From Pezicula radicicola (Eukaryota > Ascomycota > Leotiomycetes > Helotiales > Dermateaceae): a stretch of DNA of 49,354 nucleotides. The stretch covers positions 1,040,889-1,090,242 of the forward strand of contig PDUO01000017.1 of the NCBI GenBank assembly GCA_003008705.1, in the 5' to 3' direction. A model generated the notes under the pieces. The model searched no databases and was not told where the DNA came from. It was given only the letters and a program-made list of their open reading frames with translations. This document shows positions 42,849-49,354 of the stretch, piece by piece; position 1 is the first letter of the stretch, and each line of letters opens with the position of its first letter. The position numbers and the translations under genes were made by a program.

Positions 42849-44394
42849 ATGCCTTGCAAATTCGATGGCAATACAGGCGTCACTGGTGGGAAAGAGCGCC
42901 AGATCCCTGATTTCTCGTCACTACTCTCAAAAGAGGAAAAACAGGCCTGGAAATCACAAACTTACGACACAGACATCCCAGTCAGTCTTGGTTCTCTACC
43001 TAACGATGTCCACGATGCCCGCGTCGTCGCGGTTGATCATAATGTAAGTTGATATACTCTGAAACAACTTCTTTATGACTGATTGATTATAGCAACTTGG
43101 AAACCGAGCTGAGAATAACGTCGCGGTTAATGACAACGTAAGTCACTTTCCCCTTAAATGAGGTTTATTTGTCTATGTAGCTGATTAGTTTTAGCAATTT
43201 GTTAACCAAACCGAGAATGTTATCGCGGCTGATAATCATGTAAGTAATTTTACCTGTAAGTAGGCCCAACTTCTGTGTATAGCTAACTCATTATAGAGCT
43301 ATGGTAATGGTCCTGAGAATGTCCTGCGTGCCGCCGCGGCGGGCAATGAGAATGTAAATAATCCGCCTCTAAAACACTCCCACTTATTCAAATAACTGAT
43401 TGATTTTCAGCGCTCTCCCAACCAACTTGAGAATTCCCAGAGAGTCATCGCTGTCAATAATGTAAGTCATTTCTGCGTAGAAATATTTTTATTTATTCAA
43501 CTAACTAATTGGTTTTCAGCGCTCTCGAAATCTGCTTGAGCACTCCCAGCGCGTCGCGGCGGATGGAAATGTAAGTTCTTTTTACTCAAAACTTGACATT
43601 ATTTAATTTGTGTAGCTAACTAGTTCTAGCAATTTGGTAACCAGTCTCAAAGCACCCGACGCACTGGTACGGCTGCTGGTAATGTAAGTTCTTTTCACCT
43701 GAATATTGGGGTTTTGTTTCCTTTGTATAACTAACTAGTTCTAGCACCCAGTTCCACATCGCAGAGTCAGGGGTAATCCCAATGGCAACACTCGCCAACC
43801 CAGCCAGCATGATAATAACAATCGAGTTTCCAAGTCTCAGAGCATCAGGTATGTTTTGTCATGATTTAGTTACATCTTGTTGACCATTTGTTTTGCACCA
43901 TGTCATTTTGTTTATCAGTTTTGGCTTCTTTGTTTTCTGATTCTGTTTGCTCATGTTGCTCCTCTTACAATGACATTGTTTTTGTAAATGTACTTTTTTG
44001 TGCTAACATCATGCACAGATTCAAATCCGCCCCTCATGCCAAAGCCAGCAACATCAGTACTGTGGAGTTCTCCATCGAGGAAGTTGAAACCACTGATATT
44101 GATTGGCAAAGACGAGCCAACAAACTGGAAGAGGAGTACACAGCCCTGATGACAAAGTTTCAAAATTTGATGGCAGAGCTTCAAAATTTGAGGGCCGAGA
44201 AGGCACAGATTGTCAAAGAACTGGAGAAGATGAATGCTTGTTATCAAAAGCTCCAGCACACTCACACCAAGGATCATTATCGGTCATTCAACGAAATACT
44301 GGAATTGAGACAAAAGCTCCGTATTTCGGAGCAAAGATGCTCTATTCTGGAAGAGCGGTACAACAATATCCTCAATGGTATCCAGGGCTACTAG
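42849..44394 (+). CDS. Micro-exon-array gene with C-terminal coiled coil
   Basis: 325 residues in nine exons: 42849-43043, 43093-43137, 43195-43239, 43297-43353, 43411-43461, 43520-43570, 43630-43683, 43745-43848, 44019-44394. Exons 2-7 are 45, 45, 57, 51, 51 and 54 nt, all multiples of three and all phase 0 at both ends. Their peptides are variants of one pattern, such as QFVNQTENVIAADNH and RSPNQLENSQRVIAVNN, and the end of exon 1 (VVAVDHN) looks like the founding copy. Introns 1-7 (49-61 nt) also resemble each other. Intron 8 is 170 nt. Exon 8 adds a basic Asn/Arg/Gln-rich linker; exon 9 encodes a coiled coil (about residues 225-310; LEEEYTALMTKFQNLMAELQ). No signal peptide, membrane helix or known family was recognised. 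Exon skipping could give many in-frame isoforms. Function unknown. Confidence 0.85.
43093..43744 (+). repeat. Tandem exon-plus-intron modules, about 102-115 bp each
   Basis: Exon starts at 43093, 43195, 43297, 43411, 43520, 43630 and 43745 are spaced 102, 102, 114, 109, 110 and 115 bp. Each module has a 3' splice site of the form CTGATTAGTTTTAG or CTAACTAGTTCTAG, a short exon ending in Asn or His codons, and a GTAAGT-type donor. Duplication therefore copied whole exon-intron units rather than coding sequence alone. Confidence 0.88.
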
Positions 44395-44863
44395 GCATAA
44401 GTCGAGTTTGCGGGGGTGAAGGCATGGGGTTTTTTCTTTTACTTCGATGATTTACGCATATTGCGTTGAATTTTATCACTTAGACCGTTGAACTTTTAGA
44501 ATAGAAACACTCCACTCTAGGTAGAAATACACTCAGGTTAAATAACTCGGACGAATATGAAGTGCTTTTGGTAATTGACCTGATTTGGGTAAATGAGCAT
44601 TCAACTTGACTGGTACTAGTAGACAAAAGTATTCACCATGATAACACCAAACCATGAAAGTATTTAGAGCTCTCTAATCGCTCTTTTCTACGACTTCTAT
44701 GTCTACGGTCAATCACATCTTTGAAATTTAAACCTTCAGCCACTCTCGCTTCTTCCCATCTCCAAGTATGCTTTGATCTATTTCCAGTTCCTTGGAATTG
44801 TATCAACATCACCGGCAACAAATTCAGTTCGCCCTCGACAAAACAGCCATCAAAACTAAAACA
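44395..44863. other. Intergenic, 3' flank and promoter; no gene seen
   Basis: About 470 bp. Overlapping short frames on both strands (44633-44941) have no support. Confidence 0.45.
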
Positions 44864-45192
44864 ATGGCAAGTCAAAATAAGCGAGGATCTGGCTGGGCAC
44901 CAATCACAAGAATGAGCGACTTTGAGTACCAGGTATGTCACTAACCTATTGACTACTATTCAAAACAAAACACATAAATTCTCAGACTTCAGCCGAGAAT
45001 TCTGGCCAATCGCAGGTCATCAACTATACCAGTGGCACAATTTTGCATCTTTCTCTGCAGACAGGCAAGATACTCGTTGTTCTTGAAGGTGACTTTGATC
45101 CACCAAACACCGACTGCGGTTATAATTGGCGTGTAATCAGCTTAAATATCACATTTCTCTTTGCAAGAATGCTCGTGGGGTCAATGTTGTAG
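44864..45192 (+). CDS. Small hypothetical protein, two exons
   Basis: The ATG at 44864 has a good context (AACAATGGC). Exons 44864-44932 and 44986-45192 are joined across a 53-nt intron (GTATGT donor, CTAAC-like branch, TCTCAG acceptor) in frame to give 91 residues. The sequence begins MASQNKRGSGW, has a beta-rich middle (GTILHLSLQTGKILVVLEGDF) and ends in a hydrophobic ITFLFARMLVGSML. A further intron near the 3' end (GTTATA donor at about 45118) is possible and would change the C-terminus. No family recognised. Confidence 0.5.
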
Positions 45193-45664
45193 CTTATGGA
45201 ACGAAAGTCTACAAAACGTAGTACTTACATTTAATAGATTCACTGTCACGTACGTTCAGCTGGAAATGCGAAAGATGAACTTGGTCATTCTCATCAAGAG
45301 GTTACTCACACGATCCTGAACTTAGAATACTGCAGCACACATCATACGTACCTACCTTGCCTAGTTGAGCCCACCATCGGCCGTCGGTTAAATTTAACTA
45401 AATTCACACTAATACCCTTGCTCAATTTCAACCCACAACGCTTTCACCATTGTCTCCTCACAACCTTCAAGTCGAATTTCCAAAAATTCACCAACGCGCA
45501 GCTTTCAGTCCACTCTTGGCTGAATTTAACCGGATCCACGCCAACACCCTCTTTTCATTCCAACTCAACCGTTCATCATTTTCAACTTTCTCTAACAACC
45601 ACTGTCCAGGTTCAACAGTGCGCAGCTTGTATTGTCCGCAAATCACCTAAGCTAGCTCGACATT
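45193..45664 (+). promoter_or_regulatory. Pyrimidine-rich promoter/leader
   Basis: The last 250 bp before the ATG at 45665 are dominated by C and T on the plus strand (CTCAATTTCAACCC, CACCATTGTCTCC and similar), as in many fungal core promoters and leaders. Short frames inside it are not credible genes. Confidence 0.5.
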
Positions 45665-46825
45665 ATGGCATCACCAACAGACGTTTTTCTATCTAGCACT
45701 TCTCAGTTTTCCGCTACCAGTGACGAAATCGCATATGCAGACAAGGCCTGTGTTGAGACGTCCTTGAAAATCAATGCGTATCTCTGGACTCAGGCTAGTC
45801 CAGGGGCTAGAATCAAGATGGCAAAGCAACAGAACATTATCAGAAAGAAGTATGCGGTATTCAGTGGCTCTCTTTCCAAAGGTATTTACCCATTGAATTG
45901 TCTCTTGAGCAAAGCAAGTTAACTTATTCACCAAAGCTGAATCATCCACTGAAGCTGAGAGCTCCACTCGCAAGCTGCGACTGAAGGACCTCTCTGTCAA
46001 GTATACCATGTCGAAAGACGAACTGAAAAGACAAGAAAGAGAGTTTTTTAAATTCCAGGAGAGAGTTCAACCAATGAATGACGATATGGAAGCTAAAAGA
46101 AAGTCTTTTCAAACCTCTTCTGATGACGAATTGCCAGATTCAGACGAGGATAATGCAGTTATTGATCTAGAGGCGGAGGAGGCCCTTACAGATGAATGTA
46201 TCACCGAGGATGATATCATCGCTATTGATGATACCGACGCAAAGCCATGGCAAGGACTGGGCCGGGACCCATCAAGCAAGATGATGAGGGAAGTGATCCA
46301 TGCTTCAGAGAGGCGCTCAAAGGCAGGAGGGGATAGTTTCAGTAATGAAAACGATGAAAGCGAAGAAGACGAACCCGAAGCAGAATTCTCTGGTGCGGAG
46401 GGGGTGGAGGATGAAGACATGGAAATGGACTATGATGAAATCGATAAGTTTGATGATGAGCTCGAGGACATTGAAAATGGAACCTTAGACGATGATACGC
46501 AGAAAGAAGACGAAGACGAAGACGAAGACGAAGACGAAGAGGAGGAGGAGGAGGAAGAGGAGGAGGAGGAGGAGGAGGAGGAGAAGGAGAAGGAGAGACC
46601 ATCGTTCATTACAGAATTGGAACCGCCTGGCAGTATGCCTCGTCAAGAGACAAAAGAGGAGTGGGTATGGTCATGTGTTAGTATTATCCCTTGCTTCACG
46701 GTTGTAATCTGCTGATATCCGTATAGTGCAGTTGCTTCGTCCAATCCGATCTTGCGATGAGCCAATCCGAGTGTGTATGCAACCATAAACGCTGTGAGAC
46801 ATGTGCTCTAGACTTTCAGGGCTAG
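45665..46825 (+). CDS. Acidic protein with C-terminal Cys/His zinc-ribbon-like motif
   Basis: 347 residues in three exons: 45665-45881, 45937-46664 and 46727-46825; introns of 55 and 62 nt, exon sum in frame. The N-terminus (about 1-100) is helical and Lys-rich. Residues about 120-290 are strongly acidic, with a Glu/Asp run encoded by a GAAGAC/GAGGAG microsatellite. The last 33 residues come from exon 3 after KEEW: CSC, then CVCNHKRCETC, matching the pattern W-C-x-C ... C-x-C-x-H-x-R-C-x-x-C found at the ends of many fungal proteins and likely to bind zinc. Reading through the second intron would instead end at 46715 with no Cys cluster. The function is unknown; nuclear or chromatin-type acidic proteins look similar, but that is only composition. 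Confidence 0.75.
46501..46597 (+). repeat. Coding purine microsatellite (GAAGAC)n/(GAG)n
   Basis: Four to five GAAGAC units pass into a long GAG/GAA/GAGGAG run and then GAGAAG units. It encodes the Asp/Glu tract of the acidic protein and is a likely site of length variation. Confidence 0.85.
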
Positions 46826-47830
46826 GCGGAAGATGCGAAGGTTAGGAACCCGTAGTATTTCATAGAGCATAACATCATTCAGAATGATGTTGGATGCTGC
46901 TTGTGTGTCAGAGAGAACTGGCATACATAACTTTTTTCACTGCGACAAACAACCTCACATTAGACCATGCGTTATTCTGAAAGACGCTCTAGTGTTCCGC
47001 ACCTTAGTTTCTAATGAACACTGGATACAGAATGAGTACCTACAGGTGCGCCATAGGTATTGCCAAGGACCTATACCTGCCGGCCGTGCCTGTGACTTAC
47101 AGTTAGGCATAGGTTATTCTCCTTACGCATTGTGAAGCACATGTGATACTACAGTGACGTCTGAAAGGTACTGTGCCTTGGAGTCAAAGAACTCAAACTG
47201 CCTACTGAAATGATGGTTCCCACTAAATGTATTCCTTTACACGTGTTATTTCAAGGTGATATTGGTGAGTTAGTTACCCATGAGCTAAACTAAAGACCCA
47301 TTCTGTAGTCTACTTAAATCGGACCCTTTCCTAAAGTTACCTTCAAATTTCGCGAATAAAGTCTGAAATGTAGGGTCGTCTGTTGATTTACTGTTATGTA
47401 ACCTACTTCTACTTTCTATTTCTTTATTCTTCTGCATAATGCCACTCCAATTATTGTAGAGTCAACTTCAGTAACACTGGATAAGCCTACAACAATGCAA
47501 AAGACCAATTCCGCTTCCTATACACATCAGAGCGTTTTTCTAAACAGTAAGGTACTTTAAGTTGCATAAAAATATTATTTTCTTCTCTCTTTTTTGTATC
47601 AGGGGTATCATTATCATAGTCACTTTCAGTAAGTTAGGACAACACTATTAGCACCATCAAGCACTGATTCTATTGACCGTGTACACTTGAGTATGCGTTC
47701 TGAATTGCTTCCTGCTTGGTGGCCTTTCTGTCATACCCGCCTGTACGTAGTAGTATGAGTCCGCTCATCCTACGTTTTCTGCTTTCACAAAACCTCTCCC
47801 ACCGCCACCATTCCGCTTTCATGATAGGTT
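46826..47830. other. 1-kb intergenic region; no gene supported
   Basis: The plus-strand frame at 46884-47135 (83 codons) has no domain, no splice partner and no repeat. Short palindrome-like GC stretches such as TGCCGGCCGTGCC near 47078 are noted only. Confidence 0.45.
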
Positions 47831-48283
47831 TCAACCACCACCACCAATCTTCTTTTTCTCGTCTTTGATTGAAAGCAGCAATGCCTTCACTCTAGCACAA
47901 GACACAGTAGCCCAACCGAGGCCGCCAGACACAATATTTTCTTGATAGATCTTTTGGAGGTTCGCTTCCTGTTTCTCTACCAGCTTGGCCAATGCCTTCC
48001 ATTCTTTGTGCGATTCGGTTTTCTCTCCAATCTTTTGCTTTAAGTCGTTTTCAGCTTGCTTGAGATTCTGAATGTCAATCTTCAGTTGACGGATTCTGGC
48101 TTCTTTCTTTGAGTCCTAGAGACCCGTCAGTATATCTAGCGATCACACCAAGATAGCATCAGTTCTTACTTGGGGCTTCTTCTCCTCTTTGACTTTCTGC
48201 TTCTTTGACGGCCGTTCACGTTCTGAGAAGTAACTCTCATCATCATCACCATCATCATCGGAAAGGACTAGGCTCTGGACCAT
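47831..48283 (-). CDS. Small basic coiled-coil protein, probably nuclear
   Basis: 132 residues in two exons, 48170-48283 and 47831-48115, with a 54-nt intron (GTAAGA donor, CTCTAG acceptor) in phase 0. The acidic start MVQSLVLSDDDGDDDES is followed by a likely nuclear localisation stretch (RPSKKQKVKEEKKP) and a helical region rich in Lys, Glu and Gln (about 45-95; IRQLKIDIQNLKQAENDLKQ). The end has GGLGWATVSC and a final GGGG encoded by GGT repeats. The first exon is short, which hides the gene from simple ORF scans. No known family recognised. An eight-copy 16-bp tandem repeat and three CACGTG boxes lie upstream. Confidence 0.75.
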
Positions 48284-48396
48284 TGTGCTAAATGCGAACC
48301 ATTAGTGCTTGACAGATATAAGTAGCGTCAGAGGGCAGCAGGCTGTAGTTGCCGAAGCACTTTGTAGCTTTGTAAAAGAATTTGGAGCTCTTACCA

Positions 48397-48524
48397 GGTG
48401 TGAGAGTTGATTGGTGCAAGAGTTGATTGGTGCAAGAGTTCATTGATGTGACAGTTGACTGATGTGAGAGTGGAATGATGTGAGAGTGGAATGATGTGAG
48501 AGTGGAATGATGTGAGAGTGGAAC
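48397..48524. repeat. 16-bp tandem repeat, eight copies
   Basis: Eight consecutive 16-bp units from GGTGTGAGAGTTGATT to GATGTGAGAGTGGAAT; units 5-7 (48461-48508) are identical and unit 8 differs by its last base. It lies 114 bp upstream of the minus-strand gene at 48283. Confidence 0.92.
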
Positions 48525-48574
48525 GAAAGTTTCAAGAAAAAGAAACTAAGGTGGTGGTTTAAGTGATTTTATAT

Positions 48575-48639
48575 CACGTGACACAATGAGCCAATTCAAT
48601 ATCACGTGATTATAAAAACCGTGTGTCATGCAGCACGTG
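48575..48639. promoter_or_regulatory. Three CACGTG E-boxes within 65 bp
   Basis: CACGTGA occurs at 48575, 48603 and 48634, all in the same orientation. CACGTG is the core for bHLH or bZIP-type factors. They lie about 300-350 bp upstream of the gene ending at 48283 and just before the AT-rich block. Confidence 0.5.
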
Positions 48640-48649
48640 AAACACGGAT

Positions 48650-49354
48650 CACTAAGGTATTTTATTTACTTCTTAGAAGGAGATATAATAAAGAAGAAGT
48701 CTTACTAGATATATAAGAGATAAGTATTAAATAAGAAATTAGACTTTTTTAGTAATTCTTAGAATAATCTTAGTATAAGAAATTTTTTATTATAAAATAT
48801 AATAATATAATAAATAGAATAAAAGCTTTAGTAGTAAATAAATATATAAGAATAAATTCTATTATTAGATCTATATAAAGGATTCTAAACTAAAGAGAAA
48901 AAGAAGAAGGAGAATAAGAATAAGGATAGAGTAGTTATTTAAATATAGAATAGTACTAACCAAGGGTATATATAGAGAAGTTATATATAAGGTTCCTNGT
49001 AAGGACTATAATATTACCCCCCCCTCTGAAAAAAGTCTATCCTTAGACTTAAACTTATTATTAGATTTCCTTCTAACTTATTATAGTTATTAATCCCTTG
49101 GTTATATACCTTAATTTATTTCTAGAGGTTTATAAAGGGTCTAACTAAATAAGGGTTCTATAAGTAGAACTTCTTAAGTAGGTATAGGGAGTATATAAAG
49201 TCTAATACTAGGTAGTACTCCGGGTCCTTATCTACTCCTAACTAATTTACTCTATAGAAGAGTTACTTCTCTTTGAGTTTTACTACCCTAATTAACTTAA
49301 CTTCCTATTCCTATATTCTATTAATTATAATAGGTTCTTATAGTTCTAGTAATT
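48650..49354. repeat. Second AT-rich RIP-affected block (runs off the window)
   Basis: Composition changes abruptly at about 48650 to TpA-rich sequence with few CpA, TpG or CpG, as in 1-7937, although a few TG remain (near 49026 and 49277). One ambiguous base is at about 48997 and a poly-C run at 49017. No ORF. The parent element is not identified. Confidence 0.85.

Noticed and set aside
46339..46602. Pro-rich minus-strand ORF
   Set aside because: It is simply the complement of the GAG/GAA microsatellite in the acidic protein.
1..49354. tRNA or rRNA genes
   Set aside because: No cloverleaf with a GGTTCGA-type B box and no rRNA core sequence was recognised on either strand, though short or intron-bearing tRNAs could be missed by eye.

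Overview
The window looks like nuclear DNA of a filamentous ascomycete (Pezizomycotina; a leotiomycete such as a Botrytis or Sclerotinia relative is a guess only). The evidence is about 45 short introns (mostly 47-62 nt, with GTAAGT-like donors, CTAAC/CTAAT branch sites and AG acceptors), fungal-only families (NACHT/ankyrin NLR with a fungal N-terminal domain, TRI12-type exporter, LaeA-like methyltransferase, GMC oxidoreductase) and strong repeat-induced point mutation (RIP). It is a two-compartment genome segment: AT-rich, almost CpA/TpG/CpG-free sequence at 1-7937 and 48650-49354 encloses about 40 kb of normal composition with genes.

Layout. 1-7937: saturated RIP relic with no ORF. 7938-10230: transition with a degenerate 20-bp minisatellite and a GC-rich island. 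10239-12970: a complete hAT transposon with 8-bp target duplications and terminal inverted repeats; its transposase has one uninterrupted frame broken by ten TAA/TAG stops. 13101-13701: small coiled-coil gene. 14290-14494: foldback (MITE-like) palindrome. 14835-15958: aldo-keto reductase. 17234-20881: NLR, divergent from a nucleoside 2-deoxyribosyltransferase-like gene (21776-22324); a truncated copy of the latter's promoter and 5' end sits on the far side of the NLR (16851-17077). 22595-36801: cytochrome P450, FAD monooxygenase, three unrelated MFS transporters in a row and a GMC oxidoreductase. 37304-39222: broken hypothetical locus. 40003-41602: LaeA-like methyltransferase with an apparently damaged splice acceptor. 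42197-42792: satellite. 42849-44394: gene with a tandem array of six in-phase micro-exons. 44864-48283: three small hypothetical genes, one ending in a Cys-rich motif.

How it may work together. The oxidoreductases, transporters and methyltransferase resemble a tailoring/export or detoxification cluster, but no polyketide synthase, NRPS, terpene cyclase or DMAT backbone enzyme is present, and no Zn2Cys6 regulator was recognised. The NLR and the deoxyribosyltransferase-like gene form a divergent pair that could be a receptor/effector unit; this is inference. The two strongest candidates for something undescribed are the micro-exon array gene at 42849-44394 and the NLR/NDT pair bracketed by a duplicated NDT fragment. 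All gene models were spliced by eye; frames and exon sums were checked, but no alignment or expression data were available.
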